Counted from the first letter of the stretch, positions 1 through 11,170 are shown. The stretch: 64,000 bases of DNA from Cryptomeria japonica (GCF_030272615.1 NC_081408.1:765832830-765896829), one strand, 5' to 3'. Notes: generated by a model from the sequence alone, not told the origin. Translations and numbers: made by a program.

Positions 1-590
1 GATGCAACTTTGGGAGTTAAAGAGTATTTCAGTGAGGGCTTTTCAATGTTCTCAACAACAACAGGCTTTTGGATCTTAGGTGCCATTGCAGATTTCAGAT
101 AAATACTAACAAAAGATCCTTAGGGTTTGAAGACTTTCAAACGTCAAACAGATATAAAGTAGATAATCACAACTGATATTTCCCGGTAGCTAGTTCTAAG
201 AAATGCTTGAGATCGATGTGTAAACACCTTGAAATTCGTTCGGGAGGTGGTTTGATCGCCTTTGAATCGCTTTGCTCTACTGTCTTGAAAACTTGGTAAG
301 TGTAAAATGACCAGGCAAAGTGCTTTAAGTACACAATAAACCTTATCGGGCTCTGTGTAGTTAGGTCAGAAAACATTAAATGCACTCGGTGCCACTTCCT
401 TTTTATGCTTTTATCATGTAGCTAGACTTCCTGCATTTACCGACTTGACAGGCTTCCAAAAGACTTGATAAAATTTCAAATTTTCTAATGCATCTTTAAT
501 TATGCAGATTTTGAATTAAGTACATGATAAAATAGGAACTGTTTAAGATTTAACCTTTGAGAGAATGCAGTCCCTTCATACCTTTACCGA

Positions 591-1943
591 TTAATTTGGA
601 ATAGGTGCACCTAACTCGGTAGGTAAGGTGCTTTCTTCATTTAACACAATTTCCTTCTTTTTCCAAATCATCTGTAATTTGCCTTTTATTTCTTCAATGT
701 CTCTTCTAGGTTGATCTTTGCAATCTCTAGCCAAGTGTCCAACTTTGTGACAATGAAAACATGCCATACCAGGATTTCTCCATGATCTTCGGTGGTTCAT
801 TCTAAATCTTATAAAGCAGTTGGCACTTATATGTCCATATCTTCCACAACATTCACACCATATCCTTGTATTGTAATCCCATGGTACTGCAAAATACTAT
901 CGGTAAGGATCTGTGTGAGTTCGGTAGCCTCTAGTATTTGCTCGGTGTGCAAACCATATATAGTTCTTTTGCTTAAACCAACACTTCTCGATACTATGTC
1001 CATATCTATTGTAGTTTTTACAAAACCCTTTGAATTTTGCCTTCTGATAATTGCTAGCAGACTTTGTCCTACATTGGTTAGATGTGTGACCACATTTATT
1101 GCAATTGTAACAATAACCATTAGACTTAGTGACATTCGGTTGCTTACCTTTTCTGATTTGGCACAAATTAGCAGTATGTCCTTGTTTTCCATAGTAGTTG
1201 CAAGTAGGCTTCTTTCCTTTGATGTTCTTCTTGTTTCTAGCTTACTTTGATGATTCTCCTCTCTCGGTAGTATGGATTCCCTTCTCGGTAGAGTCTTTTC
1301 CTTTGTAACCGAGTCTTGCAACTTTGTTAGGTCTTCTTGTATTCAGTTGCTCATCCAACATCTTTGATGCTTCATAACTATTCTTCAGTGTTTCTTTGGA
1401 TTTCTTCTTTGATTTAAGTTCATTGGTCAACCTTGATACTTCAAGTTTCAATCCTTGATTCTCATCATCTTTCAGATTTGCTTCATGATGTGCATAACCC
1501 AATTGATCTGACAGATTTTGTTGAATCCCAGTCAACCTTGTGATTTCATCATTCTTTTCAGATACTAATACTTCAATCTATTGTTTTTCTCTTTCTAGAT
1601 CTCTTACTTTATCCTCAGCTGTCCTCAATGCATCAAGATTTTCAGTCATCTTTGTGCTGACATGTTCATGTCCTCTTTTCATTACTTTTAGCTGATCAGT
1701 CAGTGCTTTGTTCTTCTCCTTCAGTTCTTCAATCATTTCTTCAGTCTCTTCAGATATACTATTCTCAGATGATGTCTCAATTTGTTCCACTAACTCTTGA
1801 GAGTCCTGCAAATCATCAGATAATCTTCTTCTAACTTTCAATGATTTTTGCATTTGTCTTTGCATGTCTGCAATCACTTGATTAGCATGATCCAACTCTT
1901 CTTGCAGATACACAATTCTTCGAGATTGTTTATAGCCTTCCAT
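591..1943 (-). pseudogene. TE-I reading frame: coiled coil followed by CCHC-type knuckles, broken by stops
   Basis: The ATG at 1941-1943 lies about 50 nt after the primer site, and one frame can be followed to the stop at 591-593. In-frame stops fall at 1578-1580, 1242-1244 and 897-899. The first 200 codons or so are rich in E, K, L and Q with heptad-like spacing (coiled coil). A basic K/S/R-rich stretch follows, then a canonical knuckle (CYNC..CGHTSNQC), a degenerate second one that has lost a cysteine (CKNY..YGHSIEKC) and a third (CFHC..VGHLARDC). I see no typical copia Gag core before the knuckles, which is odd. It may be a nucleic-acid-binding Gag substitute of a non-autonomous element, or a rearranged Gag. 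Function is not established. Confidence 0.55.
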
Positions 1944-1991
1944 TGATAAGATCTTTCTCTTTAGGCTGTTAAACCCTTTTCCAAGATTGAA

Positions 1992-2003
1992 GCTCTGATA
2001 CCA
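1992..2003 (-). promoter_or_regulatory. TE-I primer-binding site (initiator Met tRNA type)
   Basis: The minus strand reads TGGTATCAGAGC, the standard plant initiator-Met tRNA complement. Two bases separate it from the LTR terminus (TG at 2006). The same site and spacing occur in TE-A. Confidence 0.85.
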
Positions 2004-2005
2004 AT

Positions 2006-3221
2006 TGTTAGGCCCAATATGGAAAGCTAATGTACTGAGAGGGGAGGGGTGAATTAGTATTTCAAATCCTTTCTTCAACAATATCTTTACTATTGTGCAT
2101 AAACCAAAAACTGCTGTAACATAACATAAAGCTAAAACAAATAAATAACAATCATACATGATTCACTCCATAACACATATATTTTGGTTACGCAGAAACT
2201 CTTGGTTAGAGAGAAAAACTGCGGTGAGGATGGCACCCACAACTTCACTACTGCAATAATAAAGGTTGCTCGGTTAGAGCTACATGTTAAGCTATTTCTG
2301 ATAGCTTACCCTGTTAGGAGTATTGAGATCGTTAGATCTACCTTGCTAAAGGATTTTACAACACTTATTCTAAATGCTGCACCTGGTTAAAGGCTGTACA
2401 ATTTATAGACTTTGTTAGAGTCTTTTACCTTGTTAAAGGTTTCTCTTACAACTTCAAAATATTACAATAAAATCTTTACAAATATCTACAACTTTACATT
2501 TGAAATGTTATAGCAAATTCTATGTGCTCAAAATGAGATTACCTTTCTTATAACATACCTCAGTAACCCATAAAGTAACTCAGTAAACCCTTTTGTTTAC
2601 TTTGTTCTTTGACTGTTCTTTGAAATGCTTCTCGGTGACCTCTGTGTCTCTGACAGTCGCAATCCCTCTATGCTTTCTTATCTATCACATATGTCTTGCT
2701 TCACACACATTCATCTCTGTTATTCCATATTTTTATCCTTAATCCATGCTGTATATATAGATCTCTTATGTCGGTGATCTGTTCATTGCTTCGATCTTAC
2801 AAACATGATTTATCAAATGAATAACCATGCAAAATGTTTCATTGGATAGATGAGCTTGAAATCATACAAAATCTTTAAGTGCAATTTCCAATGTGATAAC
2901 GGTTCTTTGTTCCTCGATCTTGTAACACATTTTCCCATGTGTGTCTAGGTTCAATGAATCTGGTAACACGTTTCACTCGGTGTATATCAACTCGATGTAT
3001 CATTATTGCTGCTCGGTAGACATGGAATGTTACTCGGTAGATAGCTTGGTGTATACTAGGCTCTGTGACTACTTTCTTCTATAACCGACTGCTCTGTGCT
3101 TACCGACTGAATATTTCGGTAGTAGTAACCGACTAGAGTATATAGAATGACTTTGAACATAAAACTAATGGCAACTTAATAAGTAGTAACACTAACAACA
3201 ATCTAAACAAGTACAACAACA
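2006..3221 (-). repeat. TE-I 5' LTR
   Basis: It begins TGTTAGG next to the primer site and ends near ACAACAACA at 3221. It contains AGAGGGGAGGGGTGAATTAG near the primer-site end and the word GGTGAGGATGGCACCCAC, related to the GGTGGGGATGAATACCCAC block in the LTR of TE-A. Only one LTR is in the window, so the outer end is approximate. Confidence 0.6.
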
Positions 3222-4473
3222 CAAAGATTTACAAATGCATCATATCCTCAATTCCATCAAGAATATCAAGAAATCCATATATTTTTATCTTGAGAAGAAG
3301 AAACCAAGCCAATAAGAGATCTTAAAGAAGAGGAAATTTCTCCACATAAACCACAAACTCTTGTTCAAACATCGAACCTTCCTCCACCATTTTCACGATT
3401 ATCTACCTGGTCATGGACATGAGTTTGATGAGGAATCTTTAAAAACACATGCCTTTCAACAAAGATCCGCCTTGTCCCAATCTGTCAATAAAAGTGGTAA
3501 AATCTCTTTGTCATATTTACCTCAACCAAAAATCACTTATTGAGTCACTCTCCATATAAGATCGTCTTTAATCACTTCATCTTTCCACAAAATCACAATC
3601 ATACTTCAAATTCATCATATTTCATAAGTCATTAATCTTCCAAATCATGCTTCAAATTCATTCATATTTCAAAATCATACTCCAAATTCACCATCTTCCA
3701 TCAATCATTGTCTAAAAAGCTTTCATCTTCCACAAATTAAATTCAAATCATTTCCAAAAATCAAACTTCATAATAATTTCCTATTCCTACATTTTCTCAA
3801 GTCATTCATTTCAAGTCATCAAACTTCTTCCACATTTCCTTAAATCTTTTCTCAAATCATTCCAAAACATCATAATCATTTCTTCTATCTTTCAAAAAAT
3901 CAAACATCATAATCCCCCCACATTTTCTTAAGTCGTTCACTTCAAATAATCATTTCTTCTATCTTTCTCAATCTAAAGTCAAAACATCATAAAGTCATTT
4001 CTTCCATCTTCCTCACTTGAAAAATCATTTCCAAAATCAATTATCACATTCATAGTCCCTTAGTAGAAATTCCAAGGTTCACATTCATTCCAAGGTTTTA
4101 CACTCATTCCAAATACATCAAAAATTCATTCCTCTCAACAAATAAAGGTTTTGTCCTTAGTTCTTCTGGGATATTGCTAATCACATCAACAATAATACTC
4201 TCTAAGTGTGTATCTACATATACCATCATCCTAAGGGGAATTACTAAGTATTTAGATAGGTTAAAACTAGTTCATGAGTGCATCCTTTCATAGCTAGGTA
4301 GCTTATGCTTATAAAGCCTTGCTACACCTCATATCTTAATTGTTGAAAACCAAACAAGAAATTCTAAAAAGAACTTTCTTGATACCCACCCTTTAGTGCA
4401 GGAAATCAAACATCCACAAAATATTTCAAACTCATCGTTATCATTAAATCATCTTGGAACTAAAACAAGGATT
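3222..4473 (+). mobile_element. TE-E left fragment: leader of an old Tat/Ogre-like element
   Basis: This plus-strand stretch is colinear with the region upstream of gag in TE-D. An ORF1-like peptide (3331-3543) is followed by a degenerate C/T/A-rich stretch of repeated CAAATCAT/TTCAAATTCAT words (about 3545-4140). A block at about 4205-4320 then matches the reverse complement of TE-D 25890-26000 (shared GGTTAAAACTAGTTCATGAG and GCTAGGTAG). The element resumes after TE-A at 41555, just before its gag ATG, as expected from TE-D. Confidence 0.75.
3331..3543 (+). pseudogene. TE-E ORF1-like peptide upstream of gag
   Basis: The frame reads 70 codons to a stop at 3541-3543. It aligns without gaps over 70 residues with the TE-D ORF at 26129-26653; I count 32 identities by eye. 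Shared motifs include RKF, FLH, YL.G, EFD.ESL, AF.Q, ALS, GKI and a terminal ITY. Nucleotides differ at many third positions while residues hold, which suggests past protein selection. The frame is closed upstream by TAA at 3313-3315 and has no ATG here, so this copy is a remnant. Ogre elements are known to carry an extra ORF of unknown function before gag, and this has the same position. I recognise no domain. Confidence 0.6.
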
Positions 4474-5728
4474 TGATGAATAATGATTAACAATAAATAT
4501 GCTAATCGGTACTGAGAAGGGGGGGGGGGGGTGAATCAGTACAGACAAAAACTTTCCAAACAACTTATCAAGTTAAAGCAATATCAACTGGTTGTCATCA
4601 TTACTGAACTTAACCATGACAATACCGGTTAAACACAGTAAGACTTCAGACAACATATACTGATAAGTCCAAACACTTCAAATACATTCAATACTTGATA
4701 ATAAATTTATCCATAAACATATGCATGTGGTATACCAATAATGCCATAACCTATTAACTCTGCATGCATAATCTTTCAAACAAAGAATACATAATCATGA
4801 CATGAAAAATGCATAACTCATGACACACAGATTTTTCACATGGAAACCCAAATGGGAAAAACCACGGTGGGGATGAATACCCACAAGCTTGTTTTGAACT
4901 CTTTTGAATCTCGCTCTGTCAGGATCCTAGTCCAGTTAAAGACTTTACAATAAGGTTCTGCTAGGAACCGATCCTGTTAAAGATCACCCAGTTAAGGGAT
5001 GGCTATATACCCTGTTAAAGGTTGAAGACCCGTTAGAGGTTACCTTGCTAGAGGATTTGAAGAACTCAATGATCTTGAGTCACCCAGTTAAAGGATTTAC
5101 AATAAGCCTATTAAAGCTACCCGGTAAAGGTATTTTCCAACTGTTGAAATGATTAGAAGACAACAGGTAAAACTCTGATATGATAACAACACTATATGCT
5201 AAGGCAGATCATTTTCAGTTCCTCTACTCTGCAATCACACTCTGTAGTTTTCCTCTTACTGGTCTGGCAAGTATCTCATCACTCGGATACACACACACAA
5301 CATTTTCCAACAACTTACAACAACAAACATCATTGACCTTATAGACAACAGTTAGGTTGGTAGCATAAACCCTAAACCCTAAGCATCTTAGGTTTACAAT
5401 ACAAGTGGTCCAATCCTGACCGTCCAAACACTTAGCATAGAGAAGTACAATATTAAATAGATTACAAGACAATCTGCATCATTCATTCTTCACCACACAT
5501 GGGAATCAATAACTCATCACACTTTCTTCTCATACCACCAAGAAGAATGTTCATTCCCGAGGTAGACATTTAATGCAATCGATCTTCTCATGCAAGATCC
5601 TCAAAGAAATCCTTCACGTGCACAAGGATGATGTGGCACCTCGATATCATTCACATCTCTTAGCTAACTCATCACAGAGTATCATCAGTTGCATCGCCCA
5701 GGTTGGATTGGCAAACTGAAAACCCTAG
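4474..5728 (-). repeat. TE-A 3' LTR, first part (interrupted by TE-B)
   Basis: It starts TGATGAATAATG, like the right LTR at 40114, and includes a G13 tract at 4520-4532 within the GGGTGAATCAGTA context. It also has the block GTGGAAACCC, then GGGAAAAACCAC, then GGTGGG (about 4840-4880). It breaks off at CCTAG (5724-5728), the target site used by TE-B, and resumes at 35468. Confidence 0.9.
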
Positions 5729-7639
5729 TGGTGTAGGAGCACCTAGTTTTGCTTATACTCTCCATTTTTGGCATTTTTCATGCTTAAGTGTCTTGTTAGT
5801 TTTGAAATGTTGTCATAGGTTGTGTTTAGTCATTTCATAAGTGTTTGATCTTATTTTGTGCTTGAGAGATCAAGTTTTGCTTCTTAGGGCTTGGATTGTC
5901 AATTTTGTGCTTCTAGGCCAAATAAGGCTAAAAAGTAGAAAATTGCCTTATAGGCCTAGAAATGATTTGGGAAAGCATTGAAAAATGTTTTGTGAGTTTT
6001 TTTAAACATTACTAAGTGTCTAGGAGGGATAGATAAGTTAGCTTGCTCAAAAATGTCATTTGGAGCAACAAAAGTTGTTTTCATTGTTTGGAAAAGTTGT
6101 CATTTTTAAGACAAGTTTGTAAAAGAAAACCTCCTATAGCTGGTTGTCCATACATGACCTCATAATTGAATCATAATGCTTTAAATATTCCTCCCTCTTC
6201 TTTGTATAGGGTTGGCAATTGTATTTGAAAGACATTCTCAATTGGAAATATGAAAATTCTGGCTTTTAATGGTTGTTGAACTCATTTTCTTGGGACACTC
6301 CGTACTGGACACTTTCCTTCCATACTATACTTGCTGGAGATTGATTTCAATGTACATTTAAAGCATTTGATGTAATTGTTTCATTGGTTTTGCATTTGGA
6401 AGTTGGTTGTACTAAATAGTTCATCTTTGCTCCTTGACTGCCCTGTCAAGGGTTTTGGCCTCCAAAATGCATCAACTTGTCTAAATCCAGGTTTGGGCTC
6501 CCATGGGTGGACTTAGACAAGTTTTATTGCACATGTACAATGTAAATATTCAATATTTTGGCCAGGGTTGTGCAAAGGAAGTGCTCTTGAGCATATGCTA
6601 GGCAAGTTGGAGATGGATTTGGCTAGCAATGTGAATAAGACAAAACTTGTTTGTGCTCAAAGACCAATTTGAGTGAGCAAAATTGAGGTAGAGGTTTGCA
6701 CTAGTCTTCGTAGAGTTTTAGTTGCATTTGGAGCTCCAAACAGTGTGTATTTCACCTTGCAAATGTGTTGAGTTGTGGCTGGCAGCAAGTACCCAGTTTT
6801 GGGAATTTAATGTCTTTTTGAATCCAAGTTTGCTTTATGAACATATTCATGCTTTGGAATCTTGTGAAAAGTGCTAAAAATGTTTCTTGGAGGTTAATAC
6901 ATGCATTGGTGAAGTTTTCATGAAGTACTAACCTTGCAAAGTGCAGAAAAACAGTGAATTAGTAGTGACAGTGAATAAAACAATCATCTTTTTGTTTGCA
7001 TAGCAAATGTTTGACATAATGTCATGTAGGGCAGAGTTGGAGAATGGTTCCAAATGATGTGGAAAAGGTTCTATAATAATTTTGAGGCTTGGTTTGTGGT
7101 TTAGAAGTGACATCTTTTTTTACATGAGCAAAACCCTCTCAAAACCCTACTTTCTTGCCAAAAAATGTGGACAGTCATCATACTATCTTCTCAGGGGCTA
7201 AAAGAATGAAAATACTTGTGTTTAGACCTTGTTGACACCTCCCAAGTTAGGTTCCTTGATTGTGATGGCCATCATTTCCGTATGCAAGAAAAATCCACCC
7301 AATTAGGCCTCCATGGGCTAGTAGGCTTTTTAGCCTTGTTTTACTAAAAAGTGAACCCGGTTGCCTAAATGATGTTAAAACCTTCCAAACTCTTGAAGGA
7401 CAGTTGGGAAACACCTAATGGACCTATGATGAAGGATTTGAGTAACAGTGAGGAATATAAGCTTGAGCAAGGGAGCATAACACACAATGGGGTGATTGTT
7501 TGAGAAGAGGTGTGGGTGTTGAAGTTTGTTGTTACAAACACAAATTAAAAAAAAAAGAAAAAGCATATCCTTTGGGTCCACTTGATGGATTAAACCAATT
7601 TATACCTATTGAGAAACTTCTCACTCAATCTCCCTATCA
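5729..7639 (+). repeat. TE-B 5' LTR
   Basis: It starts TGGTGTAGGAGCACC and ends CCCTATCA, directly before the primer site. Compared with the 3' LTR it lacks about 50 bp (near 7408-7412) and shows uneven divergence: roughly 5% up to about 6190, then only about three differences from 6190 to about 6875, then several percent again. Confidence 0.93.
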
Positions 7640-7642
7640 TAT

Positions 7643-7656
7643 TGGTATCAGAGCCC
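7643..7656 (+). promoter_or_regulatory. TE-B primer-binding site
   Basis: TGGTATCAGAGCCC matches the complement of the 3' end of plant initiator-Met tRNA, three bases after the LTR end. Confidence 0.9.
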
Positions 7657-7722
7657 AAGTAAGATTCAGGTGAAGAGAGAAAACAAATTGACTTAGGATC
7701 AATAGAATCCTTAGAAGCAAAA

Positions 7723-9168
7723 ATGGTGACTAATAAGAAGAAAGAAAATAGAGCACTCAGATAGAGGTTGGAGTAGCTAGCAACAAAACTAGTTGAAGTT
7801 GAAGTTAAGACTGAAGAAGTCCATGATAAGGTTGGAGATAAGGGCAAAATGGTGGCAATAGAAGATGAGGTTCCCATACCTGACCCTGTTCTTGAGAAAG
7901 AACCATTCTTGAAGGCTTTGAGAGCCATGAGTGGTAAAAACTTAGAGGGAGTGGCTCTTTTCAGTGGAAAGATGGATCCAGATTCTCTCAAAGAATGGAT
8001 CGAAGGCCTGGAAAACCATCTTGAATGTGATGGAATAACTGAAGCACAAAAGGTTAAAGTAGAAAAATCAAGGTTGACAGGGGCAACATTAACTTGGTGG
8101 AAGTTCATCCAAGAGGAATGGGTGAAAGAAGGTAAACAACCAATAGCCACCTAGAAAGCAATGATAACCAAAATTAGAGAAACCTATCTTCCCGAAGACT
8201 ATGAAATCCAACTACATAGGAAAAGACAAAAATTGAGACAAAAAGACTTAGATGTCAGTAGCTACACTGAGAAATTTCAAAAACTATGCATGAGATCCAA
8301 GTTAGTAGAGTATGAGAGTATAAAAGTAGCAAGGTATTTGAATGGACTGAGATGGAACATACAAGAAGAGATGAGTTTGTTATACCCACAAACAGTTCAC
8401 ATGTGTTATCAACTAGCACTCAAAGTGGAAGAGAAGAATAAGAGAAAGCAAGAACAAAGTAATAGAGGTAGAGGTAGGGGTAGAGATGGTAGAGGCTATA
8501 GAGGAAGTTATGGTGGAAGAGGAGATCAAAGATCCCAAGGAGAATCCAAACTTATTGAGCAAAGTGGGGGTTCATATAGCAAGAGCAGCTATAGAGGAAG
8601 GGGATCTAGCAACCTAGGTAGAGGTAGATCTAGTGGACCAGGAAGATGGTCCTACTTCTCCACCATGAAAAGCTACAACTGTCAGAAGTTGGGGCACCCT
8701 GCCTACAGATGTCTAGAGAAACCCACTTCATCACAAGAAGGTGAAAGGAAAGTGAATTATGTGCAAGAAAATGTAGCAAGCAACAAAGATCATGAAGTGA
8801 GCTTAACATCAGAAGATGGTGAGAGTTTGATGATGAGAAGAGTCTTGATAAAGGAGCCAATCAAGGAGGAACCTATTCAAAGAAGGTCATTGTTTAGAAT
8901 TAAGTGCAAGATCATGGGAAAGGTATGCAAGGTGGTCATTGATTCTGGATCCACAAATAACATAGTTTCAAAAGAAGTAGTGAGGAAACTCAAACTAGAA
9001 AGAATCCCTCACACACATCCCTATAGAGTCACATGGTTGAATAGGGAGCAACATGTTCTTGTCAATGAACAAACATGGGTAGAATTCACCATAGGAGGGT
9101 ATCAAGATAAGATCTTATGTGATATTCTTCCAATGGATGCTTGCCATCTACTTTTTGGTAGACCTTAG
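7723..9168 (+). pseudogene. TE-B Gag-protease region with in-frame stops
   Basis: One frame runs from the ATG at 7723 to TAG at 9166-9168, with stops at 7762, 7774 and 8152-8154. Order: a Gag core (TLTWWKFIQEEW, then SSYTEKFQKLCMRS, about 7960-8430), an R/G-rich basic linker (about 8455-8660), a zinc knuckle that has lost its second cysteine (CQKLGHPAYRC, about 8680-8710) and an aspartic protease with catalytic DSGST (about 8940) and closing LLFGRP. Gag packages element RNA, and the protease would mature the polyprotein. Stops at 8152 (ATW to AT*) and 9166 (GRPW to GRP*) look like TGG to TAG changes, since family members have W there. The frame continues, degraded, to the RT. Confidence 0.85.
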
Positions 9169-9552
9169 CAATTTGATAGGAAAGCCATACACAATGGTGA
9201 GAAAAACTCCTACTCATTTTAGAAGGATGGTATTACATACAAAATTCAGTCTATAAATGGAGAGGAAGAGGGCAACAGTTCAAAGAATCAGAATGTTTTG
9301 ATAGTAAATGAGAAATAGTTTATTAACACACTTGAAGAGGGTAAAGGAATGGGATTTGCACTCATAGTGACACCCAAAGAAGAAAAGAAGGAGAAGAAGG
9401 TTGAAATACCACAAGAAGTGCAACAAATACTTGATAACTTTAAATAAACTATAAGGGATGGAACACCTGCAACCTTACCATCTCCTAGAGCAATTAGCCA
9501 TCAGATAGACTTCATACCAGGAGCCTCTTTACCAAAAAAAGAAGCCTATAAG

Positions 9553-10302
9553 ATGACGCCTGAGCAGAACAAAGAAGTGGCAAGACAAGTGCAAGAACTC
9601 CTAGATCAAAATCTGATAAGAAAAATCATAAGTCCTTGTGCAGTACCTATCATTTTAGCACCCAAGAAAGGAGGTACATGGAGATTATGCATAGATTCAA
9701 GAGCCATTAATAGAATCACTATCAGGTATAGATTTCCTATTCCAAGGATTGAGGATTTGATGGATTGTTTGGGAGGTGCCAAGTATTTCACAAAAAATTG
9801 ACCTCAAAAGTGGTTATCACCATATCAGAATAAAAGAAGGTGATGAATGGAAAACAACCTTCAAAACAAATGAGGGTCTTTATGAGTGGCTAGTTATGCC
9901 ATTTGGTCTTTCTAATTCCCCAAGTACATTCATGAGACTCATGAATGGAGTGTTGCATGATTTCACTGGTAAATTTGTAGTGGTGTACTTAGATGACATA
10001 CTAATATTCAGTAAAGCTAAAGAAGAGCATTTGCAACATCATAGAATTGTTTTGAACAAATTGTATGATGAGCAACTGACAATCAATTTGGAAAAGTGTG
10101 ATTTTATGAAACAGGAATTGGTTTATCTTGGCTTTGTGATCTCAGGTGGAGATTTGAAAATGGATAAAACCAAGGTGGAAGCCATCACAAATTGGCCTAC
10201 ACCCAAATCAGCAAGTAATGTCCAGAGTTTTCATGGTTTAGCATAGTTCTACAGGAAGTTCATCAGAGGGTTCAATGAAATTTGTGCACCAATGCTTGAT
10301 AC
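9553..10302 (+). pseudogene. TE-B reverse transcriptase, frameshifted and cut by TE-C
   Basis: RT of the Ty3/gypsy type. The fingers region (APKKGGTWRLCIDSRAIN) is at 9658-9717, the palm continues with [12 protein letters not shown], and the catalytic box YLDD is at about 9987-9998. The first part is in the Gag frame. A run of six A at 9792-9797, where the protein wants five, shifts the frame, and a stop follows at 9799-9801. The remainder is readable from about 9798 in the next frame, with TAG at 10244-10246 at a position where relatives carry an ordinary residue. The reading breaks at GATAC (10298-10302) and resumes at 31561 in the RT/RNase H connection. Confidence 0.88.
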
Positions 10303-10841
10303 TGTGCGTGTGAAAAGTGGACCTATATCTGTATCTGCAATACACAACACTTCAATCAAGTCATTACATGCATGGTTAGTTAGATATAATCAATGAATAA
10401 TAAACCATAACAAATTGACCCATTGCCTTCTAAAAGATGCGAGTATAAGATTGCTCTCAGATTATTTAGCAATACCAGTGACTAGACAGCATCAAGACGA
10501 AGGATTTTATCTATATGAACATGATGAATGCTAGATGGATGCAATATTGATCTAACAAGATTTAAGCAATATTAAGCTAAATGATTTAATTAATATGAAA
10601 TAATTAATATGCAATATATCAATGAGTCTAGAGCAAAAATAGTATAATAACAATATATTCTCCAGCCTCCTTTTGAATGAGAGATGAACCTGAATTTATA
10701 GAAAATTCAGAAAGAAACCAACGGCTAAGATCAACTGATGATAAGCGGTCAAGATTTATTTAATTGCCTTTGGTTAGCACCTTGGTGACATTGTCGAGAT
10801 TAGGGGCCCATGGTTTAGATGACCATTTTTAGGGTATTACA
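10303..10841 (-). repeat. TE-C 3' LTR
   Basis: It starts TGTGCGTGTGAAAAG and ends GGTATTACA; 539 bp, paired with 31026-31555. The right copy ends TATA instead of TACA, a C to T change at the terminal dinucleotide. Confidence 0.92.
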
Positions 10842-10888
10842 TTTGCCCCTCTTTGAAATAATGTGCGAGCAGCACTTTGGTTCAAAGA
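10842..10888 (-). promoter_or_regulatory. TE-C polypurine tract with adjoining stem-loop
   Basis: On the sense (minus) strand GGGGCAAA directly precedes the LTR. The bases just 5' of it pair as a hairpin: TCTTTGAA (plus 10850-10857) with TTCAAAGA (10881-10888), and a second short stem GTGC/GCAC nearer the loop. The same arrangement is found in TE-D and TE-F. Confidence 0.75.
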
Positions 10889-10914
10889 ATAGTTGATGTC
10901 TAGGAGATGCCAGT

Positions 10915-11170
10915 TCTGAACTTGATTGATCATGAACTACATAAAAAAGTGAGGTGTTTAGTTTGATTCGAAGTGACAAAGCTGAATAAAGTCTGATTAA
11001 TGTGATACCATTCCAGAACTTGATTGAACTTGGGAACGATAGAAAACAAAAGATACCGAACTTGAACTTGATTGATCAAGAAGCAGATCTTACTGATCTA
11101 GAACTTGATTGAACTTAGATACAGTGAGTGATGATAAAAATCGATCTTGAACTTGATTGATCAAGATACG
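10915..11170 (-). repeat. TE-C interspersed GAACTTGATTGA repeats
   Basis: The 12-mer GAACTTGATTGA recurs about five times. Several copies extend into the palindrome CTTGATTGATCAAG. The following stretch to about 11450 has further CTTGAT and TGATGAA words. It lies between the coding region and the polypurine tract, where TE-D and TE-F carry unrelated short repeats of their own. Confidence 0.7.

Larger units (their letters stand above)
1..3221 (-). mobile_element. TE-I: copia-like LTR retrotransposon fragment (5' part)
   Basis: Minus-strand element that runs off the left edge. Its 5' LTR lies at the right (about 2006-3221), followed leftward by an initiator-Met-type primer site and a decayed reading frame with coiled coil and CCHC knuckles. 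The LTR has the G-rich GGGGTGAATTAG word near its primer-site end that TE-A and TE-H also carry, a feature I associate with Sirevirus-like Ty1/copia LTRs. No RT or integrase is visible in the window, so the lineage rests on non-coding signals. The right boundary is placed at the last ACAACA before sequence that matches TE-E. No target duplication was identified. Confidence 0.65.

Noticed and set aside
792-1321. Overlapping frames on both strands at 792-1321
   Set aside because: Frame shadows of the TE-I zinc-knuckle region; the in-frame reading with CCHC motifs is preferred.
3545-4140. Possible satellite array in TE-E leader
   Set aside because: Words such as TTCAAATTCAT recur but without a stable period; low-complexity leader sequence seems enough.
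4520-4532. G-quadruplex candidate (G13 tract)
   Set aside because: A single homopolymer run in the LTR; the other LTR has a shorter run, and length changes in such tracts are common.
7590-8150. 186-codon minus-strand frame over TE-B Gag
   Set aside because: Antisense shadow of the recognised Gag; no similarity seen.
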